DNA of 54,566 nt. Origin: Clostridiales bacterium. Lineage in GTDB: Bacteria; Bacillota_E; Sulfobacillia; Sulfobacillales; JAIMBI01. Positions 1 to 8,248 of this stretch are shown in pieces. Location of the stretch: positions 1-54,566 of the forward strand of contig DAHVOH010000014.1 of assembly GCA_027318915.1 (NCBI GenBank), given 5' to 3'. The notes under the pieces were generated by a model. That model made no database searches and was not told the DNA's origin. It worked only from the letters and a program-made list of their open reading frames with translations. Positions within the stretch are counted from its first letter, which is position 1; each line of letters starts with the position of its first letter. A program made the position numbers and the translations under genes.

Positions 1-62
1 CGATCTAGCCGTGTCGGGGCAGATATCCTCCCCATCGGACCGCGTCGCCCGGTGGCGCCCGC

Positions 63-641
63 CTATGTCTTGACCGAGGGCGTCCCACCGGAGGTGACTT
101 TGAGCGTATCCCACATCCCGAGCCCTTCGTGTCCGGGAACCAAGCACGCAATGCGGTAGTCGCCCGGCGCACCGGTGGTAAAGCTGAATGTCGCCGTCTG
201 CCCGCTTGCGATGCCGGCCACCAATTCGCTCGCGGGCAGTCCCGCTCCCGGAAAGGCGGGTGATTGGCTGCTGGCGGTGGTCACGACGGCGGCCGAGTGC
301 GGCAGTTGTCCTTGGTTGCTGAAATCCACCGTCACTTTCCAGCCCGTGGGCACCGTCACCACCATCTGGCCGTTGCTGTACCCGTTGAAGTTGAACCCGC
401 TCTGGCTGCTGTTGTATCCGGCCACGAGCTTCAGGGTGGCCGTCTTGGTGGAGGACTGGTAACTCATCCAGGATGTCGTGGCCCCGGCGCCGGAACCGGA
501 CGACTGGGCGGCATGGGAGGACGGCGCGGACGAATTGGCCGCCGAGGGACCCCCGCTGCCAGTCCCGCATCCGGCCAACGCCACCGTCAAAATGGCCCCG
601 CCTGCCAGCATCATCCATCGCTTGCGTCCGTGCCCCGCCAT
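63..641 (-). CDS. Sulfocyanin-like blue copper lipoprotein
   Basis: A 192-residue exported copper protein, probably an electron carrier on the outer face of the membrane. Residues 1-25 form a lipoprotein signal (hydrophobic stretch, then a lipobox ending LAGC with Cys25). A Ser/Ala/Gly-rich linker runs to about residue 55, followed by a cupredoxin domain. The likely type-1 copper ligands are visible: His115 (PHSAAVV), Cys166, His171 and Met176 in the C-x4-H-x4-M loop. Sulfocyanins and rusticyanins of acidophilic iron and sulfur oxidisers have this layout. The ATG at 641 has an AAGGGG box upstream and sits directly before the signal peptide. The open frame continues upstream, but that part has no export signal. 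The gene stands alone, divergent from the diguanylate cyclase. The family is clear from the ligand pattern; the redox partner is unknown. Confidence 0.82.
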   Translation of the reverse strand: MAGHGRKRWMMLAGGAILTVALAGCGTGSGGPSAANSSAPSSHAAQSSGSGAGATTSWMSYQSSTKTATLKLVAGYNSSQSGFNFNGYSNGQMVVTVPTGWKVTVDFSNQGQLPHSAAVVTTASSQSPAFPGAGLPASELVAGIASGQTATFSFTTGAPGDYRIACLVPGHEGLGMWDTLKVTSGGTPSVKT

Positions 642-1097
642 CAGGATCGCCCCTTCTGCATCGGCCTCGCCATCAGTATGAACCGTTCGTGACCAGCCTA
701 GTCTTTGGCCGAGCATGTGTAAACCGCCCGAAACACGCTGCCTGCCGAGGACCGCGAGCGCGGGCATGAGACTTTTGGCGCCGGTCCGGACACCCGATGT
801 CCCGAGGAACGGGAACGTCACCCCGCGTGGCGCCTGCCCTCGGGGGCGGGTGACCGTCAGGCGCCACGCACAACGCCGGATCGACCACGAAGAGAGCCGC
901 ACCCGTCGAGGCGGGGCGGGGAAGACGAGATTGGAGCCACCGGTCTGCCAATTGGCGTCAACAAATTGCGCGTTGGCCGTAAACCCATTAGGCTCACCAT
1001 AGCGGGCGTGCATGCATGACCGTGATATGTGCGTGGGCCTGTGATCACTGATGTCCCGGGGGTGGCCGTGTCCTGAGCGCAGAGGGGGCGGTGGGTT
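642..1097. other. Divergent intergenic region, no gene recognised
   Basis: This 456-base stretch separates two divergent genes. I see no convincing coding frame: all frames here lack a ribosome site and are arginine-rich. It holds a fair minus-strand promoter for the copper protein (given separately). A weak plus-strand candidate for the GGDEF gene is TTGCGC at 966-971, 17 bases, then TAGGCT at 989-994. Confidence 0.5.
695..723 (-). promoter_or_regulatory. Putative sigma-A promoter of the copper lipoprotein
   Basis: On the minus strand TTTACA (718-723) is followed after 17 bases by TAGGCT (695-700). The -35 matches the consensus in five of six positions and the -10 in three. The start codon lies about 50 bases downstream. 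Confidence 0.4.
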
Positions 1098-1922
1098 TTG
1101 GCGAACATGCCGCCTTCACCGCCGCAGCCGCCGACGGTTGCGTCGAGTCGTCGCACGCCACAGCGCCGCCCTCTTGGCACCGAGCCGGTCCTGGACCTCA
1201 CCCGGCCGGTCCGTGCGCGCGATTCGCGAATCGTTTGGGTATGGGCGGCCGTGCTCTTGTTCGGTCTGCTCCTCGGCATTTTATTCCCGTCGCTGATCGC
1301 TCCGTTCATCCGGTATCGGCCGGGCGGCCGTCAGTGGTTTCAACTCGCCTCGATGTCCGCGGGTTTGACCGTGGCGGCGGTGGCCATCGGCTTGAGCTAT
1401 TTCACCCTGTACCGCAGCAACTTGGCCTTGGCCGAACTGGCCCGTCGCGACCCGCTGACCGGACTCGCCAATCACCGCTTTCTCATGGACACCTTGACCC
1501 GCTTATGCGAGCACACGCGAGAAGTTCACCAGCCGCTGAGCCTCATCATGGCCGACCTGGATCGTTTCAAAACGGTGAACGACCGCTATGGCCATTTGGT
1601 GGGGGATCAAGTGCTGATGGAGGTGGCCCGCCTCTTGACAACCAGCGCGCGGCCCGGAGACGTCGTCGGCCGGTTGGGCGGGGACGAATTTGTTGTGGTG
1701 CTCCCGCAAACCGACCAGCCAGAAGCGCTCAGGTGGGCGGAGCGTCTCTGCGCGGAACTCCGGCGGCATCGTTTCCCCGGACCCGAGATGACGTGCAGCA
1801 TGGGTCTTGCCACATACCCCAAAGACGCCTCCACGGTCCGTGAACTGCTGCAAGTGGCCGATGCCGCCGCCTATATCGCCAAGCGCGCCGGTGGCGGCCA
1901 AGTCCGCACCGCCCCCTCCTGA
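1098..1922 (+). CDS. Membrane-bound diguanylate cyclase (GGDEF)
   Basis: A 274-residue protein expected to make c-di-GMP from two GTP. Two membrane segments (about residues 46-63 and 83-103) follow a proline-rich N-terminus. The GGDEF domain fills residues 115-270 and starts with the usual RDPLTGLANHRF block. The active-site signature GGDEF is intact at 194-198. An inhibitory I-site RxxD (Arg185-Asp188) lies five residues before it, so product feedback is likely. There is no other sensory domain; the short membrane part is the only candidate sensor. The start is a TTG with a GAGGGGG box nine bases upstream. An ATG at 1107 is possible but badly spaced. A 9-bp hairpin follows the gene. Confidence 0.88.
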   Translation: MANMPPSPPQPPTVASSRRTPQRRPLGTEPVLDLTRPVRARDSRIVWVWAAVLLFGLLLGILFPSLIAPFIRYRPGGRQWFQLASMSAGLTVAAVAIGLSYFTLYRSNLALAELARRDPLTGLANHRFLMDTLTRLCEHTREVHQPLSLIMADLDRFKTVNDRYGHLVGDQVLMEVARLLTTSARPGDVVGRLGGDEFVVVLPQTDQPEALRWAERLCAELRRHRFPGPEMTCSMGLATYPKDASTVRELLQVADAAAYIAKRAGGGQVRTAPS

Positions 1923-1957
1923 GCTCCGCCGACGAGACGGGACGCTGCGCCCCCCTG

Positions 1958-1980
1958 CCGGCGGCGATGCACGCCGCCGG
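1958..1980. repeat. Perfect 9-bp inverted repeat behind the GGDEF gene
   Basis: CCGGCGGCG and CGCCGCCGG flank a five-base loop. It lies between the GGDEF stop and the next start. There is no T-run, so it is a weak terminator candidate or an RNA-stabilising hairpin. Confidence 0.45.
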
Positions 1981-2031
1981 TGGACGAGCTGGATTATGAT
2001 GGGGACAGACAGCAGCGAAAGGGATGAAACC

Positions 2032-4392
2032 ATGAGCGGTGAGGCATTTGGTCCCCCCGGCTTGCCGGGGCGGTGGACGTCGGCGCAGAAAAGCGGTGTC
2101 GGCACGTCATTTGAGGGTAGTCCCATCTGGTTCACCCTCTCGCACGGCATCTTGAACGAAGTGTATTCGCCGCGCATGGACCAGGCGGCCACACGGGACC
2201 TGGGCCTCATCGTCACCGGGCCCGGCGGCTACTTCTCCGAAGAAAAGCGCCATGCCCGCCACACGACGGACATGCCCCTGCCCGGCGTGCCCCTCTACCG
2301 GGTGACCAGCGTCTGCCCCACCGGGCGCTATCGCCTGGAGAAGGAAATTTTGGCCGATCCCCTCCGTCCCGTGGTGCTGCAGCGCATCACCTTCACCCTT
2401 CCCACCGGCGCTCCCGAGGACTATCGCCTCTTTGCGCTCCTGGCTTCCCACCTCAATAATCAGGGCGCCGGCAACACCGCCTGGGTGGGGGAGTACAAGG
2501 GTACGCAGGGACTGTTCGCGGCACGAGGGACTTTCGCGCTCTGCCTCCTGAGCTCCGCCGGCTTTGTGGACAGTTCGGTGGGATTCGTCGGCACATCCGA
2601 CGGCTGGCAGGATCTGGTACGCCACGGCCAGCTGCATTGGCACTTCGATCGTGCGACCAACGGCAACGTGGCCCTGACCGGACAACTGGCCCTGCAGGGG
2701 GGCCAGACGCTCCTGGCATTGGGCATGGGTCGAAGCGCGGACGAGGCGGCGATTCAGGCCCGGGCATCGATGGCGGACGGCTATGACCGGATTCGAGACA
2801 GCTACGTGGAGCCGTGGCAGCGTTGGCAGGGCAGCCTCTATCCCGCTCGCAGCCGCCGTCTCTTTCCCGTCAGCGCCATGGTGGTGCGGGTGCATCAGTC
2901 CAAACACGTGCCGGGAGCCATCCTGGCCAGCCTGTCGGTGCCGTGGGGCTTTTCCAAGGGCGACGGGGATCTGGGCGGCTACCATTTGGTCTGGGCGCGA
3001 GACATGGTGGAGGCGGCGGGCGGCCTGTTGGCGGCCGGCGACCATGCGGGCGCACGGCATGCGCTCACCTACCTCGAGGCCACCCAGGAAGCCGACGGCC
3101 ACTGGCTGCAGAACATGTGGATCGAGGGCAGCCCATATTGGGCGGGCATCCAAATGGACGAGACCGCGCTGCCGATTCTGCTCCTTGACTTGGCGCGGCG
3201 CGAGGGCGCCATCGGCGCCGACGATGTGGCCCGCCTGTGGCCCATGGCCCGTAGCGCGGCCGCCTATGTGGCGAAAAACGGTCCCGTCACCCAACAGGAC
3301 CGATGGGAGGAGGACGGCGGCTACACCCCCTTCACCCTCAGCGCCGAGATTGCCGGGCTGCTGGCGGCGGCGGATTTGGCCGAGATGATGGGAGAAGACG
3401 GCATCGCCGCGTACTTGCGCGATACGGCCGACATCTGGAATGACCAGATTGAGCGCTGGCTGTATGTCCGGGGCACCGAACCGGCGGTCGCCGCCGGTGT
3501 GGATGGCTACTACGTGCGCATCACCCCGCCCGACATCGAGGAGGGTGATGCCTTCGTGCCCATCAAGAATCGGCCGCTGTCGGCCTCACGCCGGCCGGCG
3601 TCCGCCATCATCAGCACCGACGCCCTGGCCTTGGTCCGCTTTGGACTCCGCGCCGCGGACGACCCGCGCATCCTCAACACCGTCAAAGTCATCGACTCGC
3701 TGCTCCGGATGGAGACGCCTTCGGGTCCCTGCTGGCACCGGTACAACGAGGACGGCTACGGTGAGCACGAGGACGGCAGTCCGTTTGATGGAACGGGCAT
3801 CGGACGGCTCTGGCCGCTCCTGACCGGTGAGCGCGCCCACTACGCCGTGGCGCTCGGACGCCACCATGAGGCCGAACAGCTGCTGACCGCCATGGAGGGT
3901 CTGGCGGGTGACGGCGGCCTTTTGCCGGAACAGGTGTGGGATGCCCCGGACATTCCGGATCGCGAGCTCTTCTTCGGACGGCCCTCGGGCTCAGCCATGC
4001 CGCTCGTCTGGGCGCATGCCGAATACCTCAAGCTGGTGCGCTCGCTGGCCGAGGAACGCGTCTACGACATGCCGCCGCAAACCGTGATTCGGTATTTGGA
4101 ACAGCACACGCAAAGCGGTCGCGTCGCCTGGCGGTTCAATCACAAGATCCGCACCATGGAGGCGGGCAAGATGCTTCGCGTCGAAGTGCTGGCGCGCGCC
4201 ATTGTCCACTGGACGGCGGACGACTGGCGCACCGTCACCGATGCCAGCACGGACGACACGGGCCTTGGGGTCCACTTTGTGGATCTACCCACCACCCAGT
4301 GCCCCGCCGGCGCCCAGGTGTTGTTCACCTTCTATTGGCTGGACGCCGACCGCTGGGAAGGCTCCGATTTCTCCGTCCAGGTTGTGGGCTGA
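2032..4392 (+). CDS. Glycoside hydrolase family 15 (glucoamylase/glucodextranase-like)
   Basis: A 786-residue enzyme that should release glucose from alpha-glucans. An N-terminal beta-rich domain (about 1-270) is followed by an (alpha/alpha)6 barrel. In the barrel, the RDM substrate-binding segment of GH15 (WARDMVEAAGG), the WEEDGGYT block with the probable general-acid Glu (425-427), and the PEQVWD block with the probable catalytic base Glu633 are all visible. A C-terminal domain of about 110 residues looks beta-rich. No signal peptide is seen, so it probably acts in the cytoplasm on stored or imported glucan. The chosen ATG has an AAAGGGA box eight bases upstream. A TATGAT at 1995-2000 could be its -10 box, which would rule out the in-frame ATG at 1997. 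Glucan specificity cannot be read from the sequence. Confidence 0.9.
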   Translation: MSGEAFGPPGLPGRWTSAQKSGVGTSFEGSPIWFTLSHGILNEVYSPRMDQAATRDLGLIVTGPGGYFSEEKRHARHTTDMPLPGVPLYRVTSVCPTGRYRLEKEILADPLRPVVLQRITFTLPTGAPEDYRLFALLASHLNNQGAGNTAWVGEYKGTQGLFAARGTFALCLLSSAGFVDSSVGFVGTSDGWQDLVRHGQLHWHFDRATNGNVALTGQLALQGGQTLLALGMGRSADEAAIQARASMADGYDRIRDSYVEPWQRWQGSLYPARSRRLFPVSAMVVRVHQSKHVPGAILASLSVPWGFSKGDGDLGGYHLVWARDMVEAAGGLLAAGDHAGARHALTYLEATQEADGHWLQNMWIEGSPYWAGIQMDETALPILLLDLARREGAIGADDVARLWPMARSAAAYVAKNGPVTQQDRWEEDGGYTPFTLSAEIAGLLAAADLAEMMGEDGIAAYLRDTADIWNDQIERWLYVRGTEPAVAAGVDGYYVRITPPDIEEGDAFVPIKNRPLSASRRPASAIISTDALALVRFGLRAADDPRILNTVKVIDSLLRMETPSGPCWHRYNEDGYGEHEDGSPFDGTGIGRLWPLLTGERAHYAVALGRHHEAEQLLTAMEGLAGDGGLLPEQVWDAPDIPDRELFFGRPSGSAMPLVWAHAEYLKLVRSLAEERVYDMPPQTVIRYLEQHTQSGRVAWRFNHKIRTMEAGKMLRVEVLARAIVHWTADDWRTVTDASTDDTGLGVHFVDLPTTQCPAGAQVLFTFYWLDADRWEGSDFSVQVVG

Positions 4393-4399
4393 CGGCGAC

Positions 4400-4429
4400 G
4401 CGGGTCCGGGCGCGACTGCCCGGACCCGC
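4400..4429. terminator. Shared bidirectional terminator-type hairpin
   Basis: A perfect 12-bp stem (GCGGGTCCGGGC / GCCCGGACCCGC) with a six-base loop lies between the convergent glucoamylase and monooxygenase genes. It lacks a clear T-run. Confidence 0.5.
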
Positions 4430-4435
4430 CGCCCA

Positions 4436-4732
4436 TTAGTTGTCGAGGACTTCGTGCATTTCGAACTCATTGGCGCGGGCGAACATCTCCGTCGGCGCCC
4501 GGTTGGCGTGCGCTTCGCGAAACGCCGGCCCCTCCGTCCAGGCCCGAAAACTGGCCTCATCCGCCCAATGCGTCATGACCACGTAGGGACTCCCCTCTTT
4601 GAGGGGCCTGAGCACTTCGTGGCGCACAAAGCCGGGCGCCTGGTCCACCAGGCGCGCCCGTCCCCGGAACCGTGCCTCAAACTCGGCCTCGTGTCCCGGG
4701 CTGACAAAAATCCGGTTCGCCACCACCACCAT
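4436..4732 (-). CDS. ABM-domain monooxygenase (HmoA/IsdG-like)
   Basis: A 98-residue single ABM domain (dimeric ferredoxin-like fold). It opens with a beta strand containing VVVANRIFVSPGHEAEFE and has the usual middle block VVMTHWADEASFRAW (about 51-65). Proteins of this shape degrade heme or oxidise small aromatics. The fit is closest to the HmoA type found in Firmicutes, with conserved Asn6 and Trp56 in expected places. An AGGAGG box lies eight bases before the ATG. It is convergent with the glucoamylase and about 130 bases downstream of the ArsR-type gene, on the same strand. Heme use is an inference from the family. Confidence 0.72.
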   Translation of the reverse strand: MVVVANRIFVSPGHEAEFEARFRGRARLVDQAPGFVRHEVLRPLKEGSPYVVMTHWADEASFRAWTEGPAFREAHANRAPTEMFARANEFEMHEVLDN

Positions 4733-4861
4733 CGGCGATTCCTCCTGTTCCCATCCGCAGCGGGCGGCCCGACCCGTGGGCCGGAGACCCGCACGTCTTC
4801 CGGCACACGCTCACCTTACCACGATTGATGCGATCGTGGCACTGTTGCATGTTTCAAAAGA

Positions 4862-5971
4862 CTAGGACGGCGTGTGGGGACGTCTTGCCAGATCGGTGAG
4901 CCACGTCGTCACCGCTTGCACGGCCTCGCCGCTGAGCCGATAGACGACCCGGTGCCCTTCGGGACTGGCGTGGAGCCAGCCCGCGTCGGCCAGTTGGTTG
5001 AGATGCCGCGACAGCGTGGAGGGATGGGCCGCCAGCTGCTCGGACAGCTGCAGGGCATAGGCAGACCCGGCGGCCGCCACGGCCCCGATGATGCGGAGAC
5101 TCAACGGGTCACCCAACGCCAACAGCAGCGGCTCCGCCCGGACGGGAGCCCGTCCGTTGGCACCGACGGCCGCATCCAACTCGGCCCATACCGTCCACCG
5201 GTGCCCCTGGCGGGCCACCGGCAGGTCCTGATTCAACCCCGGGGTCGGCACCACGACCAACTCCCGTATCTGGATGACGTCGGCCGCCAACGCGCCCATG
5301 ACCGGCCTTCCGGTCACCTGCTCCAGCGCCTGGCGCCCGTCCGGAGCGACCCCCCGATACACGCGGGCCGGGTCGGCACCGCGGTCCGCGTCGCGGCGAA
5401 CCTGCTCCAAAACGCCCACAATCGCCTCCATGCATGGTCCCGGATCAGCCAGATACGGGGCCAGCCCGTCGGCGGAGACCTGCCAGAATTCGGCTTGGCC
5501 AGCCACCACTTCCAGTCGAACGCCGGCGTCCCGCCACCACGCGGGACGATCCACGCGCGCCCGCAGCCAACCGCGTACCGGCATCTGCTGCGGCCCCGGC
5601 ATCTGCCGCAGGGCATACTCCCAGCCTTGCACCGCCGCCTCGCCAAGCAGACGATGCCACCAGTCCGAGCCCTGGTCGGCTATCCACTGGCCCACGGCCT
5701 CGGGACTCCGCAGCACGTCGACACGGGGAGCCGGGGCCGCCGCCAACCGGTCCCGCAACGCGACCCCGTGCAACAGCAACGCGCGAACGGTGGACCAGCC
5801 GGGAACGCCGGACAGTCGGCTCCGCCCGCCGGCCGCCACCGCACCGGCATCCCACGCGACCACCAAACCCATGGCGCACAACGGCCACGACGGTCGTATC
5901 CAGATGCGACACGGCTCCCCCACCTGGACCGTCTCCACCCGGGGAATGTCCGGGGTTTTGGACGTCTTCAT
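4862..5971 (-). CDS. ArsR-type winged-helix regulator with large N-terminal domain
   Basis: A 369-residue putative transcription factor. The DNA-binding part is at the C-terminus: residues 280-350 carry an ArsR-like winged helix (LGDPLSLRII, then STLSRHLNQLADAGWL as recognition helix, then a wing with VVYRLS). The first 270 residues are Trp-rich and predicted globular; I do not recognise them. In the family, similar long proteins carry an effector or dimer domain before the helix-turn-helix. No CxC metal site is visible, so metal sensing is not supported. The start ATG has only a weak ribosome site. No partner gene is obvious; the monooxygenase gene lies downstream on the same strand. Confidence 0.65.
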   Translation of the reverse strand: MKTSKTPDIPRVETVQVGEPCRIWIRPSWPLCAMGLVVAWDAGAVAAGGRSRLSGVPGWSTVRALLLHGVALRDRLAAAPAPRVDVLRSPEAVGQWIADQGSDWWHRLLGEAAVQGWEYALRQMPGPQQMPVRGWLRARVDRPAWWRDAGVRLEVVAGQAEFWQVSADGLAPYLADPGPCMEAIVGVLEQVRRDADRGADPARVYRGVAPDGRQALEQVTGRPVMGALAADVIQIRELVVVPTPGLNQDLPVARQGHRWTVWAELDAAVGANGRAPVRAEPLLLALGDPLSLRIIGAVAAAGSAYALQLSEQLAAHPSTLSRHLNQLADAGWLHASPEGHRVVYRLSGEAVQAVTTWLTDLARRPHTPS

Positions 5972-6048
5972 AGGGCGAGTCTAGCAGATGTCGGGGCGGC
6001 TCCGTCTGCCGCTGTCCGCAAATCGGACCCTGACGGGTCGGTCCGACG

Positions 6049-6798
6049 CTAAAGCGCGGTCATGCCGCCGTCCGCCACCAACCAGCTGCCATACACAAAA
6101 CTGCTGCCCGGGCTGACCAAGAACCGTACGGCAGCCGCAATCTCCTCAGGACGGCCCATCCGACCGATGGGCTGGCGAGCGGCCAACACGGCCTTGGCGG
6201 CTTCGGGATCGGGATCGGACGCGGTGATGCGGTCAATCCAGCCGGTCGCGACCGTGCCCGGCACCACGGCATTGGCCCTGATGCCTTGCCCATGAAAGTC
6301 CGCATGCAGGGATCGCGTGAAGGCCAACAGAGCCCCCTTGCTGGCGGCGTAAGCCGCCCGCCTCGGCGCACCCACCATCCCCAGCACGGAGGCGACATTC
6401 ACAATCGTCCCGCCACCTTGGCCGATCAAGTCGGGCAAAAAAGCCTGGGTGACCAGATAGGCGCCGACCACGTTCACCTCCAGGACCCGTCTCAGCTCCT
6501 CGACGGACGTTTCCAAGACGGTGCCCGCCACACCGACGCCTGCGTTGTTGACCAACGCGTGGATGGGACCCCAGACGTCGTGAATTCTTGCCACCGCGGC
6601 GGCGACGCTCTCCGTTTTGGTCACGTCCATCGCCACAGCCAACGCCTGCCCACCCTGCTGCTGAATCGTATAGGCGATCCTCAGCAGCCGATCGATGGTC
6701 CGGCCCGCCACGACCACCTGATGGCCATCCGCCACCAGACCCTCGGCGATGGCTTGTCCAATCCCCGATCCGCCTCCCGTCACCAGCACAATCCCCAT
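6049..6798 (-). CDS. Short-chain dehydrogenase/reductase, FabG-like
   Basis: A 249-residue NAD(P)-dependent oxidoreductase. The cofactor motif TGGGSGIG is at residues 7-14, NNAG at 84-87, and the catalytic triad Ser137, Tyr150 and Lys154 (YAASK) is intact. The C-terminal block (about 239-246, PGSSFVYGSWLVADGG) is typical of the classical family. Arg33 in the AGRT turn after the second strand suggests NADPH use. The ATG follows an AGGAGGA box. The gene stands alone, so its substrate cannot be inferred. Confidence 0.85.
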   Translation of the reverse strand: MGIVLVTGGGSGIGQAIAEGLVADGHQVVVAGRTIDRLLRIAYTIQQQGGQALAVAMDVTKTESVAAAVARIHDVWGPIHALVNNAGVGVAGTVLETSVEELRRVLEVNVVGAYLVTQAFLPDLIGQGGGTIVNVASVLGMVGAPRRAAYAASKGALLAFTRSLHADFHGQGIRANAVVPGTVATGWIDRITASDPDPEAAKAVLAARQPIGRMGRPEEIAAAVRFLVSPGSSFVYGSWLVADGGMTAL

Positions 6799-7061
6799 GC
6801 CCGTCCTCCTCGCTGTCGGATCGGCGCTCCCTCTCCATCGAGAGACTGGGCCGTCCGGACCCCCACCCCGCGGCCACCTGGGCTGCCGCCGCACTTATTA
6901 TCGGTGATCCCCGGTTTCCGGCGAGATGCTTCGGCGGAATAATCCACGGGGAACATCCGCCGCGACGGGCGTCGAGGGTTTCTACGCCGATGGCAAGGCA
7001 GACGACGACGCCCGGGCGTCGCCGCCGGTCCGACCACGGGAGCGCCCGCGCACGATGATGC

Positions 7062-7089
7062 AAAAAGGCGCTCCGCCGGGCGAAGCGCC
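7062..7089 (-). terminator. Intrinsic terminator after tRNA-Leu
   Basis: On the minus strand a GGCGCT...AGCGCC hairpin with a GC-rich inner part is followed by TTTTT (7062-7066). It starts six bases after the tRNA 3' end and closes the S1-gene/tRNA transcript. Confidence 0.78.
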
Positions 7090-7094
7090 AAACC

Positions 7095-7183
7095 TGGTGC
7101 CGGGAACCGGACTTGAACCGGTACGGATGTTTCCACCCGGAGGATTTTAAGTCCCCTGCGTCTGCCTATTCCGCCATCCCGGC
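7095..7183 (-). tRNA. tRNA-Leu (anticodon TAA)
   Basis: An 89-base class II tRNA with encoded CCA. The acceptor stem GCCGGGA pairs with TCCCGGC. The anticodon stem GGGGA/TCCTC closes a CTTAAAA loop, giving anticodon TAA. A long variable arm and a T-arm with TTCAAGT follow. The 5' end lies one base behind the stop codon of the S1-domain gene, which means it must be cut out of an mRNA. Confidence 0.97.
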
Positions 7184-7184
7184 G

Positions 7185-7613
7185 TTACGAGCCGCGACCG
7201 CCTCGTCGGCTCTCCGTATGACGCTTCAGATCCGTCAACCGGTCCTGACTGTCTTTCATGAAGCGTGCCAACTTGTCTTCGAAAGTCGCCGGAGGCGCAT
7301 TCCGCCGGCCCCCGCCGCCCCCACCGCCGCCGGTTCGCGGGCGCGTCGGGCTGCTTCCCGGCTTGGCTTGGCGAATGGACAGCGCAATCTTGCCGCGGTC
7401 GTCCATCGACAACACCTTCACCTGCACGGTCTCATTCTCATGGACATAATCGGCGATGTCGCGGACATAGGTATCCGCCACTTCCGAAATATGGACCAAG
7501 CCGGTCTGACCGTTCGGCAAAGCGACGAACGCCCCGAAGCGCGTGATGCCGGTCACCGTTCCCTCAATTACCTGTCCGACTGCCAAAGCCGCCCCAGGGG
7601 TCGACGCTGCCAT
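7185..7613 (-). CDS. yabR: S1-domain RNA-binding protein (YabR/GSP13-like)
   Basis: A 142-residue protein with one S1 domain (about residues 10-82: VGQVIEGTVTG, FGAFVALPNGQTGLVHISEVA, VKVLSMDDRGKIALSIR in successive strands). A glycine-rich linker and a charged C-terminal tail follow. YabR-like proteins bind RNA or ribosomes. The start is decided by the promoter: the earlier ATG at 7655 lies inside the -10 box, so the ATG at 7613 is chosen, with GGAG eight bases upstream. It follows divIC on the same strand, as in Bacillus, but has its own promoter. The tRNA-Leu begins one base after its stop codon. Confidence 0.88.
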   Translation of the reverse strand: MAASTPGAALAVGQVIEGTVTGITRFGAFVALPNGQTGLVHISEVADTYVRDIADYVHENETVQVKVLSMDDRGKIALSIRQAKPGSSPTRPRTGGGGGGGGRRNAPPATFEDKLARFMKDSQDRLTDLKRHTESRRGGRGS

Positions 7614-7653
7614 ATGTGGCGCTCCGCCCTCCATTGTCTGTTGAAGTGATGCC

Positions 7654-7682
7654 ATTATACTGAGGCGGCTCGCTTCGGTCAA
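7654..7682 (-). promoter_or_regulatory. Strong sigma-A promoter of yabR and tRNA-Leu
   Basis: On the minus strand TTGACC (7677-7682), a 17-base spacer and a perfect TATAAT (7654-7659). This is the best vegetative promoter in the left half of the window. Confidence 0.85.
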
Positions 7683-7698
7683 CGAGGGGCGGGAATAT

Positions 7699-7971
7699 TT
7701 ACCACTTTTTGGTGGGCCACAGCGGGCTGGGCAACGGAATCTGTCCCGTCAGCATGCGCCGCAACAGGACAGGGTTGTTCACAGCCTGCAGATCTTCGGA
7801 CAGGACCCGGTTGGTGCGGTCGACCGCCGCGATCTGGGCCGCCAGTCGCCCGGCCTCTCGATGCAGCTGCCACCAGTGCCAAGCGGACACGGAAGCGCCC
7901 ACCGCCACATAGACTGTCACGACCAAGACTAAAATCTTGGACCACCGAATCCTCAGACGTCGCTTGGCCAT
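7699..7971 (-). CDS. divIC: Septum formation initiator FtsB/DivIC-like
   Basis: A 90-residue bitopic membrane protein of the division complex. A basic N-terminus (MAKRRLRIRW) is followed by one membrane segment (about 12-31) and a short coiled coil (33-60) ending in a NNPVLLRRML block, as in the DivIC/FtsB family. It should work with FtsL and DivIB at the septum. The ATG at 7971 has GGAGGA six bases upstream. A GTG two codons earlier overlaps that ribosome site and is rejected. The gene starts two bases after the stop of the small helix-turn-helix gene, so the two are coupled. Position between yabQ and yabR fits Bacillus order. Confidence 0.82.
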   Translation of the reverse strand: MAKRRLRIRWSKILVLVVTVYVAVGASVSAWHWWQLHREAGRLAAQIAAVDRTNRVLSEDLQAVNNPVLLRRMLTGQIPLPSPLWPTKKW

Positions 7972-7973
7972 GA

Positions 7974-8219
7974 TCACTCCTCCGCCGGCTCGGGCGCGTC
8001 ATCGTCGTCACCGGAAAAGACGTTGAGCGGATCGCCGGCGATGACCAGAACCACCTGGTACCCTTTGCTCCGAGCCCGATTGAACAGCGTCGCCACGGTC
8101 GCCGGGGCCAGGTGGAGGCGCTTGGCCACGGCCTCGTTGCCGAGCCCGGTTTCTTTGAGGGCCACCACCTGCCGTTCCCGATGCGAGAGACGCTCTAAAC
8201 CGCGAATCTCGATCTGCAT
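7974..8219 (-). CDS. Small helix-turn-helix protein, sigma region 4/LuxR-like
   Basis: An 81-residue protein. Residues 8-55 match the helix-turn-helix of sigma-70 region 4 or LuxR proteins (LSHRERQVVALKETG, then AVAKRLHLAPATVATLF, then NRARSKG). The tail is acidic (GDDDDAPEPAEE). No receiver or sensor part is present, so it is either a free-standing DNA-binding protein or an anti-sigma-like decoy; I cannot decide. A GGGAGG box lies seven bases before the ATG. It heads the divIC unit and has a strong promoter with unusual nearby repeats, which makes self-control plausible. Confidence 0.7.
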   Translation of the reverse strand: MQIEIRGLERLSHRERQVVALKETGLGNEAVAKRLHLAPATVATLFNRARSKGYQVVLVIAGDPLNVFSGDDDDAPEPAEE

Positions 8220-8248
8220 TCGCGGCCTCCCGGTTATCCACAGAGTGT

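Noticed and set aside
4820..4840. CCACGAT...ATCGTGG hairpin between the ArsR-type and monooxygenase genes as a terminator
   Set aside because: Only a 7-bp stem with no T-run; it may be an operator, but there is too little to call it.
7614..7682. Longer forms of the S1 protein starting at 7655 or 7682
   Set aside because: These codons lie within the promoter boxes and would not be transcribed.
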